Source of the DNA: Thalassobaculum sp965228445
GTDB lineage: Bacteria > Pseudomonadota > Alphaproteobacteria > Thalassobaculales > Thalassobaculaceae
Assembly (NCBI GenBank): GCA_965228445.1
Contig: OZ245813.1
Location: 2,914,001 to 2,978,000, forward strand
Direction: 5' to 3'
Length of the DNA stretch: 64,000 nt
Position numbers and translations under genes: made by a program. The notes under the pieces are model-generated. The model had not been told where the DNA came from, did no database searches, and saw only the letters and a program-made list of their open reading frames with translations. Position 1 is the first letter of the stretch. Every line of letters begins with the position of its first letter. Shown here piece after piece: positions 1-7,592 of this stretch.

Positions 1-645
1 GCGCCGGTCGGGGCGGCACTGGGCATGGCGCTGGCCGCCTGGCTGGTGATCGCCGTGCTGACCGAGCTGGCCGACCGGATCCGCCTGTTCCGCATACCTC
101 TGGCAAGCTCCCTGTCCCGCGCCGCCGGCCTGCCCCGCGCCGCCTACGGCATGACGCTGGCCCATCTCGGGCTGGCGGTGTTCATCGTCGGCGCGGTCGG
201 AGAGACCTATTTCAGCGACGAGGTCGTGCGCTACGCCGCCCCCGGCGACAGGGTGGAGATCGCCGGCCATACCCTAACCTTCGAAGGCGTGAGCGAGCGG
301 GCCGGCCCCAACTTCAACGCCCAGGTCGGCAGCTTCGTCCTGGAGACCGGACAGCGCCTGGAATCCGAGCGCCGCTTCTTCCCCGCAGAGGGTCAGCAGA
401 CCACCGAGGCGGCGATCCGGGTGCGCCCGCTGGGCGATCTCTACACCGTGCTGGGCGAGCCGGCCGACGGCGACCGCTGGACCATCCGGGTCTACTTCAA
501 GGCCCTGGTGGTGTGGATCTGGGTCGGCGGCTTCCTGATGTCGCTCGGCGGGCTGGTCTCCCTGGCCGACCGGCGCCTGCGGGTCGGCGCCCCGGCGCCG
601 CGCCGCAACCGCATGACCCTGGCCGCCGCCGGCGGGGACGACTGA
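1..645 (+). CDS. ccmF: Cytochrome c-type biogenesis protein CcmF (C-terminal part)
   Basis: The reading frame is open from base 1, so this is the tail of a gene that begins left of the window. About 214 residues are visible: a hydrophobic helix with an acidic-basic end, a second helix near LGLAVFIVGAVGE, a soluble periplasmic stretch, then a last helix (VVWIWVGGFLMSLGGL). This order matches the C-terminal end of CcmF, the inner-membrane subunit of the haem lyase that attaches haem to apocytochromes c. The tryptophan-rich haem-handling region would lie upstream, outside the window. The gene is followed after 4 bases by ccmG and then ccmH and ccmI, the standard maturation operon, which makes the identification firm despite truncation. 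Confidence 0.9.
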   Translation, partial: APVGAALGMALAAWLVIAVLTELADRIRLFRIPLASSLSRAAGLPRAAYGMTLAHLGLAVFIVGAVGETYFSDEVVRYAAPGDRVEIAGHTLTFEGVSERAGPNFNAQVGSFVLETGQRLESERRFFPAEGQQTTEAAIRVRPLGDLYTVLGEPADGDRWTIRVYFKALVVWIWVGGFLMSLGGLVSLADRRLRVGAPAPRRNRMTLAAAGGDD

Positions 646-649
646 TCCC

Positions 650-1183
650 GTGCGCCGTCTCTTCGCCCTGATCCCGCTGCTTGCCGCCGCCGCGCTGGTC
701 GTTGCCCTGGCCTGGCCGATCCTGGAGGGCCGCAACCCGCAGGAACTGCCGTCGGTTCTGCTGGACAAGCCGGTGCCCGCCTTCGACCTGCCGGGTCTCG
801 CGCCGGGCGCGCCGGGCCTCGCCTCCACCGACCTGACCGGCAAGCCGGTGCTGGTGAACGTCTTCGCCTCCTGGTGCGCCCCCTGCCGGGCCGAGATCCC
901 CCGGCTGCAGGCCCTGGCCGGCGACGGGGTGACCGTCTACGGCCTGGCCTACAAGGACGACCCGGTGGCGACGCGCCGGTTTCTCGACGATCTCGGCAAT
1001 CCCTACGCGCGGATCGGCGTCGACCGCGACGGGCGCACCGGAATCGAGTTCGGGGTCTACGGCGTGCCGGAAACCTATGTGATCGACGCCGGCGGCGTGA
1101 TCCGCCACCGCCATGTGGGCGAGGTCACCGACCGGGTGGCCGAGGCGACCCTGGTGCCGCTGCTGCGGGAGCTGGCCCAGTGA
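650..1183 (+). CDS. ccmG: Thiol:disulfide interchange protein CcmG/DsbE
   Basis: A 177-residue thioredoxin-like protein that reduces the haem-binding CXXC cysteines of apocytochromes c in the periplasm. A single N-terminal hydrophobic anchor (about residues 5-25) is followed by a thioredoxin fold with the redox motif WCAPC (Cys76 and Cys79) and a cis-proline region GVPETY. These are hallmarks of CcmG. Translation starts at a GTG at 650, since no better in-frame start exists before the membrane anchor. Its stop overlaps the GTG start of ccmH (shared GTGA), indicating translational coupling within the ccm operon. Confidence 0.95.
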   Translation: MRRLFALIPLLAAAALVVALAWPILEGRNPQELPSVLLDKPVPAFDLPGLAPGAPGLASTDLTGKPVLVNVFASWCAPCRAEIPRLQALAGDGVTVYGLAYKDDPVATRRFLDDLGNPYARIGVDRDGRTGIEFGVYGVPETYVIDAGGVIRHRHVGEVTDRVAEATLVPLLRELAQ

Positions 1184-1668
1184 TCTCCACCGCGATCCGC
1201 CGCCTCCTGTTCGTCCTGCTGCTGACCCTCGGCGGCCCGGCCCTGGCCGTCCAGCCCGACGAGGTGCTGGAGGACCCGGCGCTGGAAGCCCGTGCGCGTA
1301 CCCTGAGTGCGGAGGTGCGCTGCCTCGTCTGCCAGAACCAGTCGATCGACGACAGCAATGCCGAACTGGCCCGCGACCTGCGCCTGCTGGTGCGCGAGCG
1401 GCTGACGGCCGGCGACAGCGATCAGCAGGTCCTCGACTTCCTGGTCGCCCGCTACGGCCCCTTCGTCCTGCTTGAGCCGCCGAAGACCGAGAGCACGCTG
1501 ATCCTGTGGTACGGCCCCGCGGTTCTGCTCGGCCTGGGGGCGGTCGCCGTGGTCGTCGCCTTCGTCCGGCGCCGGAAATCCGCCGCGCCCGCGCCGCTGA
1601 CGCCCGACGAGCGCCGGCGCCTGGACGCCCTGCTGGACGAGGATGACGACACCGGGAGGCCGGCATGA
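1180..1668 (+). CDS. ccmH: Cytochrome c maturation protein CcmH
   Basis: The 162-residue product has a cleavable signal sequence (LLFVLLLTLGGPALA), the conserved family motif RCLVCQNQ with redox cysteines Cys48 and Cys51, a three-helix region and one C-terminal membrane helix (ILWYGPAVLLGLGAVAVVVAF). CcmH works with CcmG and CcmF to present reduced apocytochrome to the haem lyase. The start is a GTG at 1180 that overlaps the ccmG stop. A longer open frame reaching back to 874 runs through ccmG and is not coding. The stop overlaps the ATG of ccmI by four bases. Here CcmH and CcmI are separate proteins, whereas in enterobacteria they are fused. Confidence 0.95.
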   Translation: MISTAIRRLLFVLLLTLGGPALAVQPDEVLEDPALEARARTLSAEVRCLVCQNQSIDDSNAELARDLRLLVRERLTAGDSDQQVLDFLVARYGPFVLLEPPKTESTLILWYGPAVLLGLGAVAVVVAFVRRRKSAAPAPLTPDERRRLDALLDEDDDTGRPA

Positions 1669-3089
1669 TGTTCTGGGCCGTTGCCGGCGTTCTGGTGCTC
1701 GCCGTGGTTCTGGCGCTGATCGCCCCGCTCGCCCGCCGTCGGGCGGAGACGGCGTCCCGCGCCGAGCACGGCCTGGCGGTGCTGAAGGACCAACTGGCCG
1801 AGATCGAGCGCGACCGGGCCGCCGGCCGGCTGGCCGACGGCGAAGCCGACGGCGAAGCCGACGCCGCCCGCATCGAGGTCGAGCGCCGGATCCTGGCCGA
1901 GGCGGACCGCAGCGGAGCGCCGGTCACGGACGATCCCAGCTCGACCCGCTGGCGGCGGTTCACGGTCGCGGCCCTGGTCATCGTGGTGGTTCCGGTCGCC
2001 ACCGGCCTGGTCTATCTGCATGCGGGCAGCCCGGGGATGCCGGACCTGCCGCTATCCGCCCGCGCGGACGAGCGCGCCCGCATGGCGGAACTGGCCCAGC
2101 GCCAGCGCGGCATCATGGAGATGGTGCAGAACCTGGAACAGCGGCTCGGCGGCCAGCCCGACGACCTGGAAGGCTGGATGCTGCTCGGCCGTTCCCGGCT
2201 GGCGCTCGGCGATTTCGAGCAGGCCGCGGTCGCCTTCCGCCGCGCGGCCGGGCTCGGCGGCGGGGCCGAAGCGCTCGGCGAGATGGCCGAAGCCCTGGTC
2301 CGCCGCGACCGCGGCATCGTCACGTCCGATGCCCGCAACGCCTTCCGGGACGTGCTGGAGATCGCGCCGGCGGATCCCCGCGCCCGCTACTATCTGGCGC
2401 TCGGCGCACTGCAGGCGGGCGACGCCGACACGGCCCTGCGCCAGTGGCTCGCCCTGGCCGCCGACACTCCGCCCGACGCCCCCTGGCGCGCCGGACTGAT
2501 GCAACGGATCGAGGATGTGGCCGCCGAGAACGGCATCGACGTCGCGGCCCTCCGCGACCAGGTCGTCGGCGACCGGCCGGCGGCGTCGGGCCCGCGCGGG
2601 CCGAGCCGGGAGGACGTGGCCGCCGCCCAGGCGATGGCGCCGGAGGATCGCCTGGCGATGATCCGCGGCATGGTCGACGGGCTGCAGGCGCGGCTCGAGC
2701 AGGATCCGAGCGACATCGACGGCTGGCTGCGCCTCGGTCGCTCCTGGCAGGTGCTGGGCGAACCGGACAAGTCGGTGGCGGCCTATCGGGAGGCGGCGGA
2801 GCGGGCGCCGGACCGGGCCGACGTGCAGCTCGACTATGCCCGCGCCCTGTTTCCGCCGGGGACCGCCAACCGGGCGATGCCGCAGGCCTTTATCGATGCG
2901 GTGGCCCGGGTCCGCGAGCTCGAGCCGGACAATCCGGAAGGGCTGTTCTTCGGCGGCATGATCGCCGCGCGCAAGGGCGACACCGACACCGCACGCGACC
3001 TCTGGACCCGGCTGCTGGACCGGCTGCCCGAGGACTCGCCGATCCGCGACGCCATCCGGCAGCGGCTGGCTACCCTCGGGGAGGGCTGA
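1665..3089 (+). CDS. ccmI: Cytochrome c maturation protein CcmI (TPR protein)
   Basis: A 474-residue protein with two N-terminal membrane helices (residues about 3-22 and 98-118) and a large periplasmic part made of tetratricopeptide repeats (motifs such as DLEGWMLLGRSRLALGDFEQA and DIDGWLRLGRSWQVLGE). CcmI acts as the apocytochrome chaperone of the haem ligation complex. The start ATG overlaps the ccmH stop. A short in-frame duplication (ADGE repeated, DNA 1833-1859) lies in the loop between the helices. The 3' end overlaps purK on the opposite strand by 20 bases. The complete F-G-H-I order implies that c-type cytochromes such as the large six-haem protein later in this window can be matured. 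Confidence 0.92.
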   Translation: MMFWAVAGVLVLAVVLALIAPLARRRAETASRAEHGLAVLKDQLAEIERDRAAGRLADGEADGEADAARIEVERRILAEADRSGAPVTDDPSSTRWRRFTVAALVIVVVPVATGLVYLHAGSPGMPDLPLSARADERARMAELAQRQRGIMEMVQNLEQRLGGQPDDLEGWMLLGRSRLALGDFEQAAVAFRRAAGLGGGAEALGEMAEALVRRDRGIVTSDARNAFRDVLEIAPADPRARYYLALGALQAGDADTALRQWLALAADTPPDAPWRAGLMQRIEDVAAENGIDVAALRDQVVGDRPAASGPRGPSREDVAAAQAMAPEDRLAMIRGMVDGLQARLEQDPSDIDGWLRLGRSWQVLGEPDKSVAAYREAAERAPDRADVQLDYARALFPPGTANRAMPQAFIDAVARVRELEPDNPEGLFFGGMIAARKGDTDTARDLWTRLLDRLPEDSPIRDAIRQRLATLGEG

Positions 3090-4158
3090 GCCGGCGGTTC
3101 ACATGCCCCATCTTACGGCCGGGACGGGCCTCCGCCTTGCCGTAGAGATGCACATGGGCGTCCGGATCGCGCAGATGGGCGGGGACCTGCTCCACGTCGT
3201 CGCCGATCAGGTTCAGCATCTCGCTGTCGCACAGGATATCCGTCGGCCCGAGCGGCAGGCCAGCAACCGCCCGCACGAACTGCTCGAACTGCGAGGTGGC
3301 GCAGCCGTTCTGGGTCCAGTGACCGGAATTGTGCGGCCGGGGCGCGACCTCGTTGATCAGCACCTCTGCGTCCTCGGTGACGAACATCTCCACCGCGAGG
3401 AGCCCGACGATGTCGAGCGCCGCGATGAGGGTCTCCGCCGCCTTGCGGGCCGCCGCGGCGATCTCGTCCGACACCTTGGCCGGGACCACGGAGCGGCGCA
3501 GGATGCCGTCCGCATGGCTGTTTTCGGTGACCGGGAAACAGGCGATTTCGCCGTCGAGGCCGCGCGCGGCGATCACCGAGACCTCGGTGGTGAAGCGCAC
3601 CATGCGTTCCAGGATCGCGTCGTCGCTGCCGAGATCCTCCCACACGGTGGCGAGGCTGGAATCCATGTCGACCCGGATCTGGCCCTTGCCGTCATAGCCG
3701 AGCCGGCAGGTCTTCAGGATCGCCGGCACGCCGACCGCGGACAGCCCGTCAATCAGCTCGTCCAGGGTGGTCACGCCCCAGAACTGCGCGGTCTCCAGCC
3801 CATGGTCGCGGGCGAAGCTCTTCTCCACCACCCGGTGCTGCGCCACCTCCAGGGCCTTGGGGCCCGGACGCACGGCGACCCGCTCCATCAGGTATTCGAC
3901 AGTGGAGACCGGCACGTTCTCGAACTCGTAGGTGACCACGTCCACCGCCTTGGCGAAGGCGTCCAGCGCCGCCCAGTCGTCCCAGGCCGCCGAGGTCATC
4001 GCGAACGAGACCTGGGCCGCCGGGCCGCCTTCGGCGTCCGGATCGTAGATGTGGCAGCGGTACCCCAGCGGGGCGGCGGCGAGCGCCGTCATCCGGCCGA
4101 GCTGACCGCCGCCGAGGATGCCGATGGTGGCGTTCGCGGGGAGAGGCTGCGGGGCCAT
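3070..4158 (-). CDS. purK: N5-carboxyaminoimidazole ribonucleotide synthase PurK
   Basis: PurK uses ATP and bicarbonate to carboxylate aminoimidazole ribonucleotide, the first half of the carboxylation step in purine synthesis. The product (about 362 residues) has the N-terminal nucleotide fold GILGGGQLGRM, the ATP-grasp core (ILKTCRLGYDGKGQ) and the metal/phosphate loop EVAPRPHNSGHWT. I chose ATG 4158 over the GTG at 4164 because a GAGG ribosome site lies seven bases upstream of it. It sits two bases after the purE stop. Its 3' end overlaps ccmI convergently by 20 bases, so the two operons have no terminator space between them. Confidence 0.95.
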   Translation of the reverse strand: MAPQPLPANATIGILGGGQLGRMTALAAAPLGYRCHIYDPDAEGGPAAQVSFAMTSAAWDDWAALDAFAKAVDVVTYEFENVPVSTVEYLMERVAVRPGPKALEVAQHRVVEKSFARDHGLETAQFWGVTTLDELIDGLSAVGVPAILKTCRLGYDGKGQIRVDMDSSLATVWEDLGSDDAILERMVRFTTEVSVIAARGLDGEIACFPVTENSHADGILRRSVVPAKVSDEIAAAARKAAETLIAALDIVGLLAVEMFVTEDAEVLINEVAPRPHNSGHWTQNGCATSQFEQFVRAVAGLPLGPTDILCDSEMLNLIGDDVEQVPAHLRDPDAHVHLYGKAEARPGRKMGHVNRRLSPPRG

Positions 4159-4160
4159 GG

Positions 4161-4652
4161 TCACGCCTCGTCCGTCGGAAACTCGGCAACCGACTCGGTG
4201 CGCGCCTGGCGCCAGGCGGTCAGGGCCTTGTCCGCCTCGGGGTCCGACAGGGCGACGATCGACCCGGCCATCAAGCCCGCATTGGTCGCGCCGGCCTTGC
4301 CGATCGCCAGCGTGCCGACCGGAATCCCGCCCGGCATCTGCACGATGGACAGCAGGCTGTCCCAGCCCGACAGGGCCTTGCTTTCGACGGGCACGCCCAG
4401 CACCGGCAGGGTGGTCATCGACGCGACCATGCCCGGCAGATGGGCGGCACCGCCGGCTCCGGCGACGATCACCTGAAGGCCGCGATCCTTGGCCGCCTCG
4501 GCATACTCAACCATCCGCTTCGGGGTGCGGTGGGCCGAGATGATCCGCGCCTCATAGGCGATCCCCAGCGCGTCCAATACGTCGCAGACGTGTTTCATGG
4601 TTGACCAGTCGGACTGGCTGCCCATGATCACGCCGACCTTGGGTGAGGGCAT
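4161..4652 (-). CDS. purE: N5-carboxyaminoimidazole ribonucleotide mutase PurE
   Basis: The 163-residue protein has class I PurE signatures: GSQSDW near the N-terminus, SAHRTP in the middle and the glycine-rich GAGGAAHLPGM loop that holds the substrate. It converts the PurK product to 4-carboxy-AIR in the cytoplasm. An upstream ATG at 4688 is in frame, but ATG 4652 is preceded by a clear GGAGG at six-base spacing and gives the usual family start (MPSPKVGVIMGS). It is the first gene of a purE-purK operon and lies divergent from the response-regulator gene. Confidence 0.96.
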   Translation of the reverse strand: MPSPKVGVIMGSQSDWSTMKHVCDVLDALGIAYEARIISAHRTPKRMVEYAEAAKDRGLQVIVAGAGGAAHLPGMVASMTTLPVLGVPVESKALSGWDSLLSIVQMPGGIPVGTLAIGKAGATNAGLMAGSIVALSDPEADKALTAWRQARTESVAEFPTDEA

Positions 4653-4752
4653 ATTCGCCTCCAAGTTGCCGATTGTGCCCGCGGCCACCTGAAGCCGCGA
4701 AGCCGCGGACTATACGAACGGGGCCCGCGGCATTCAAGAACAGCCAGCCTTG

Positions 4753-4781
4753 CTGACATCGAAGGTCGCGACGGTTAGAAT
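4753..4781 (+). promoter_or_regulatory. Sigma-70-like promoter for the response-regulator gene
   Basis: CTGACA at 4753-4758 and TAGAAT at 4776-4781 are separated by exactly 17 bases. Each differs from the consensus by one base. The predicted transcript would start near 4788, about 20 bases before the ATG at 4809. This is one of the best promoter matches in the window. Confidence 0.65.
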
Positions 4782-4808
4782 AAACGCTTGCGATCAAAGG
4801 CGTAGCTC

Positions 4809-5351
4809 ATGTCGATGAAGACCTATGCATTGGAGGCGATCTCGGTCCTGGTGGTCGAGGACAACCGATTCATGCGGTCTATATTGGTTAACGTCATCAA
4901 AGGACTCGGGGTCACTCATGTCGCCGAGGCCCGAGATGGGCACGAAGCTCTGGAAGAACTGCGCAACACCGCCGCCGACATCATCGTCATGGACTGGGAA
5001 CTGGAGGGCATGTCGGGCGCGCAGCTGCTGCAGACCGTGCGCAGCGGCAAGCGCGGGCTCAATCCGCTCACCCCGGTCATCGTGGTCTCGGCCAACACCA
5101 TCGCCCGCAACGTGCTGCAGGCGCGGGACACCGGCATGACCGAGTTCCTGGCCAAGCCGGTCTCCGCCGCAGCGATCTACGCCCGCATCGTCTCCATCAT
5201 CGAGCATCCGCGGCGCTTTGTGCGCACCGGCTCGTATTTCGGCCCGGACCGGCGTCGGCGCTTCGAGCCCGGCTATCTCGGACCCAAGCGGCGGGCCGAC
5301 GACCGCTCGATGGACGACGTGGACGATATCGACGTGAAGAAACAGGCGTGA
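4809..5351 (+). CDS. CheY-like response regulator with GPxRR tail
   Basis: The 180-residue protein is a single receiver domain (about residues 10-130) with the acidic pocket VVEDN, phosphoacceptor Asp62 in IVMDWELEG, the conserved hydroxyl residue in VSAN and the lysine in AKPV. No DNA-binding domain follows. Instead there is a basic tail with two GPxRR repeats (FGPDRRRR and LGPKRRAD) and an acidic end. The next gene, 28 bases downstream, encodes an Hpt-like protein, so the two probably exchange phosphate in a relay whose kinase lies elsewhere. ATG 4809 has AAAGG upstream. The regulated process cannot be told from sequence. Confidence 0.88.
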   Translation: MSMKTYALEAISVLVVEDNRFMRSILVNVIKGLGVTHVAEARDGHEALEELRNTAADIIVMDWELEGMSGAQLLQTVRSGKRGLNPLTPVIVVSANTIARNVLQARDTGMTEFLAKPVSAAAIYARIVSIIEHPRRFVRTGSYFGPDRRRRFEPGYLGPKRRADDRSMDDVDDIDVKKQA

Positions 5352-5379
5352 CGTCGCACCGACGTCCCAGGGGATGCTG

Positions 5380-5877
5380 ATGACCGACAAGCACAAGGTC
5401 GAATTCATCGAGAATCCGAACCCGATCCGTAAGAAGGTCCGGCTCGAACAGGGCGTCGACCCGTCCAACCTGATCCGCCGCGCGGACAAGCAGGTCCAGA
5501 AGCTGTCCGGCGAGTTCGAGGAGATCTTCGCCGCCACCATCCCGGCGCTGGGCGAGGCCATGGAGGCGGTGCGCCGGAGCGACGGCGCCGACACGGTCGC
5601 GCTGGAACGGGTGCGGCGCATGCTGCACGATCTGCGCGGCCAGGCCGGGACCTTCGGCTATCCGCTGGTCAGCCAGGTCGGCGACAGCGCCTGCAAGTTC
5701 ATCGACCTCTCCGAAACCGTGGGGGCCGCGGAGACCGAGGTGCTGGGCATGCATATCGACGCGCTGAAGGCGATCAGCCAGGCCAAGATCAAGGGCGACG
5801 GCGGCCCGGTCGGCGCCGAACTGCGCGGCGGCCTGCGCAAGGTGATCCTGAAATACAACGACCGGAAGATTGGCTGA
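5380..5877 (+). CDS. Hpt-like histidine phosphotransfer protein
   Basis: This 165-residue, mainly helical protein contains LHDLRGQAGTFGY, which fits the Hpt pattern of a phosphorylatable histidine followed by a small-residue turn. The histidine is His83. Canonical Hpt domains have lysine after the His+2 position (HxLKG). Here arginine takes that place, which is conservative. A charged N-terminal extension of about 40 residues precedes the domain. I prefer ATG 5380 to the in-frame ATG at 5374 because AGGGG (5369-5373) is then correctly spaced. It is probably co-transcribed with the receiver protein, making a stand-alone RR/Hpt pair. The family match is by motif only. Confidence 0.7.
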   Translation: MTDKHKVEFIENPNPIRKKVRLEQGVDPSNLIRRADKQVQKLSGEFEEIFAATIPALGEAMEAVRRSDGADTVALERVRRMLHDLRGQAGTFGYPLVSQVGDSACKFIDLSETVGAAETEVLGMHIDALKAISQAKIKGDGGPVGAELRGGLRKVILKYNDRKIG

Positions 5878-5885
5878 CGCTTCGA

Positions 5886-6047
5886 CCTCGCCCTAAGCAG
5901 CCCCGCAGGGGCGTGTCGAAGGGCCTTTCGGCTCGGCGGAGCTTCGTCTTTTTCGTCTTTCCGGCCTCGAGCCGGGAAGACGGCAGAGGTTGTGAGGCTG
6001 GCCCTTCGACACGCCCCGGACAAGATTCGGGGCTGCTCAAGGCGAGG
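5886..6047. repeat. Long imperfect inverted repeat (mobile-type intergenic element)
   Basis: The left arm (5886-5925) and the right arm (6000-6047) are reverse complements apart from a short internal insertion: CCTCGCCCTAAGCAGCCCCG begins the left arm and the right arm ends with GCTCAAGGCGAGG. The region between holds a smaller hairpin (GGCTCGG/CCGAGCC-like). The structure resembles non-coding dispersed palindromic elements of alphaproteobacterial genomes. No gene is present in the 193-base gap it occupies. Confidence 0.75.
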
Positions 6048-6070
6048 CCAGAGAGCGGAGACGTCGGTCG

Positions 6071-6295
6071 TCAGGCGATGATGTCGGGCAGGAGCTGGCT
6101 TTCGATCCGGCTCATCTGGTCCTTCAGCCCGAGCTTGCGCTTCTTCAGCCGCTGCAGCTGGATCTGGTCGAACGGCGCATGCTCGATCAGCCGTGCGATC
6201 ACGTCGTCCAGGTCGCGGTGTTCGGTCTTCAACTCGGCGAGCCGGCGTTTCAGTTCTTCCAGATCTTCCACAGAGCCCTCGGTCGCAATGCGCAC
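6071..6295 (-). CDS. DUF465 (YdcH-like) small coiled-coil protein
   Basis: A 74-residue helical protein with heptad-like leucines (LEELKRRLAELK) and a conserved C-terminal part (QLQRLKKRKLGLKD ... LPDIIA) typical of the DUF465/YdcH family, whose function is unknown. The only start in this frame is GTG 6295. A better-placed ATG with a GAGGA ribosome site lies at 6307 but in another frame, where it ends after 18 codons. Either the GTG is used or the true start has been shifted by a small indel. It stands alone between the inverted-repeat element and the acetyltransferase gene. Confidence 0.8.
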   Translation of the reverse strand: MRIATEGSVEDLEELKRRLAELKTEHRDLDDVIARLIEHAPFDQIQLQRLKKRKLGLKDQMSRIESQLLPDIIA

Positions 6296-6334
6296 GGCGT
6301 CGACATTGTAACGTTCCTCAAAAGCCGACGGGGT

Positions 6335-6865
6335 TCAAGCTTTCCAAACGGATTTCGCGGCGGTCAGGACCATGACCTGACCCGACGGGAAGCGGTGACG
6401 GCCGCGCTCGCGGTATCCCGCCTTCTGAAAGGCGATGATCGCGCCCCAGTGGTCCGGGTGCGGGTCGGCGACCACCCGGTCGCAGCCCTCCTCCGCGAAC
6501 AGCCGCGCGGTCAGGGCGCGGATCGCCGCCCGGCCGTGCTTGCGGTTGACCGCGTCCTCCTCGCCGATCAGCAGGTCGATGCCGCGGGTGCCCGGTCCGA
6601 CCCCGTCGATCCCGAGCCAGACATCGCCGTCGCGGAGGGCGTCGTAGTCCTGGGCATAGCCGATCGGGCGTCCGTCCAGGTCGATCCGCCAGGGCCGCAG
6701 CCAGTCCGGCACCCGCGTGCCGGCGCGCAGCGCCTCGACCACCGGCGCGGTCCAGTGCGGCTTCCACCAGCGCTTCACATGCCGGGCCTCGAGCCAGGCC
6801 TCCAGCCGCGCGAGCTCGTCGGCCGGGTAGGGCACAAGTTCAATGGGCGCGGGTTCAATGGGCAC
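6335..6865 (-). CDS. AAC(6')-like GNAT acetyltransferase
   Basis: This 176-residue GNAT resembles aminoglycoside 6'-N-acetyltransferases and the related siderophore-lysine acetyltransferases. It has HVKRWWKPHW near the N-terminus, the central strand RPIGYAQDYDA, the WLGIDGVG...RGIDLLIGE segment and the CoA-binding and end region KHGRAAIRAL...AIIAFQKAGYRERG. Such enzymes transfer acetyl from acetyl-CoA to a primary amine. The GTG start at 6865 lies inside the end of the upstream permease gene (11-base overlap), so it is very likely co-translated with the basic-amino-acid-type ABC importer. That context suggests an imported amine as substrate rather than an antibiotic, but this is inference. 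A 15-base duplication marks its N-terminus. Confidence 0.82.
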   Translation of the reverse strand: MPIEPAPIELVPYPADELARLEAWLEARHVKRWWKPHWTAPVVEALRAGTRVPDWLRPWRIDLDGRPIGYAQDYDALRDGDVWLGIDGVGPGTRGIDLLIGEEDAVNRKHGRAAIRALTARLFAEEGCDRVVADPHPDHWGAIIAFQKAGYRERGRHRFPSGQVMVLTAAKSVWKA

Positions 6866-7589
6866 CGGCGATATCCTGATCCGGCAGGGTCTTGCCGGTG
6901 CGGGCCTCGCGCAGATCGGGCGACAGCCGGTATTCCAGCCACATCACGCCGCGCGTCGCCAGGAAGTTGATCACCAGATAGAACACCGCGGCGATGAACA
7001 GCGGCTCGATGCTGAAGGTCGCCGAGGTCTCCTTGCGGGCGATCAGCGTCATGTCGAGGATGGTGATGGTGCTGGCCAGCGAGGTCGACTTGATCATCAG
7101 CACGATCTCGTTGCCGTAGCCCGGCAGGGCCTGGCGGATCGCCTGGGGGAAGATCACCCGGCGGAACCGCAGGGCGGTGCTCATGCCGCAGGCCTTGGCC
7201 GCCTCGACCTGGCCCCACGGCACCGAGAGCAGGCCGCCGCGGATAATCTCCGAGGTATAGGCCGTGGTGTTCAGGGTCAGGGCCAGGATCGCGCACCAGT
7301 GCGCCTCGCGCAGGAACGGCCACAGGAAGCTCTGCTGCACCGCCTCGAACTGCCCCAGCCCGTAATAGATCAGGAAGATCTGCACCAGCAGCGGGGTGGA
7401 GCGGAACAGGTAGACATAGGCATAGGCGATCGCCTGCAGCGGCCGGTACGGAGACAGCCGCACCAGGGCCAGACCGATCGCCAGGAAGAACCCGAGCGCC
7501 AGGGACGTGCCGGCGAGCGTCAGGGTCCAGGGCAGGCCGTTGGCGATCAGCTCCCAGGTGTTCTCCGGCTGGTCGAACAGCTTCATCAT
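6855..7589 (-). CDS. Polar amino acid ABC transporter permease (HisM/OccM-like)
   Basis: An inner-membrane permease of 244 residues with about five membrane helices and the EAA loop (EAAKACGM ... PQAIRQALPG) that docks the ATPase. The N-terminus (ELIANGLPWTLTLAG) is typical of the HisM branch of lysine/arginine/ornithine/histidine and opine importers. Two adjacent ATGs exist. The first, 7589, has GGAGGG nine bases upstream, inside the end of the preceding permease gene. It forms the heteromeric channel with the product of the gene just upstream. The exact substrate is not determinable. Confidence 0.92.
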   Translation of the reverse strand: MMKLFDQPENTWELIANGLPWTLTLAGTSLALGFFLAIGLALVRLSPYRPLQAIAYAYVYLFRSTPLLVQIFLIYYGLGQFEAVQQSFLWPFLREAHWCAILALTLNTTAYTSEIIRGGLLSVPWGQVEAAKACGMSTALRFRRVIFPQAIRQALPGYGNEIVLMIKSTSLASTITILDMTLIARKETSATFSIEPLFIAAVFYLVINFLATRGVMWLEYRLSPDLREARTGKTLPDQDIAGAH

Positions 7590-7592
7590 CGC

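Noticed and set aside
6252..6309. Separate small gene starting at the ATG at 6307 (minus strand) with a good ribosome site
   Set aside because: It encodes only 18 residues before a stop and overlaps the DUF465 gene in another frame; more likely a start-site oddity of that gene.
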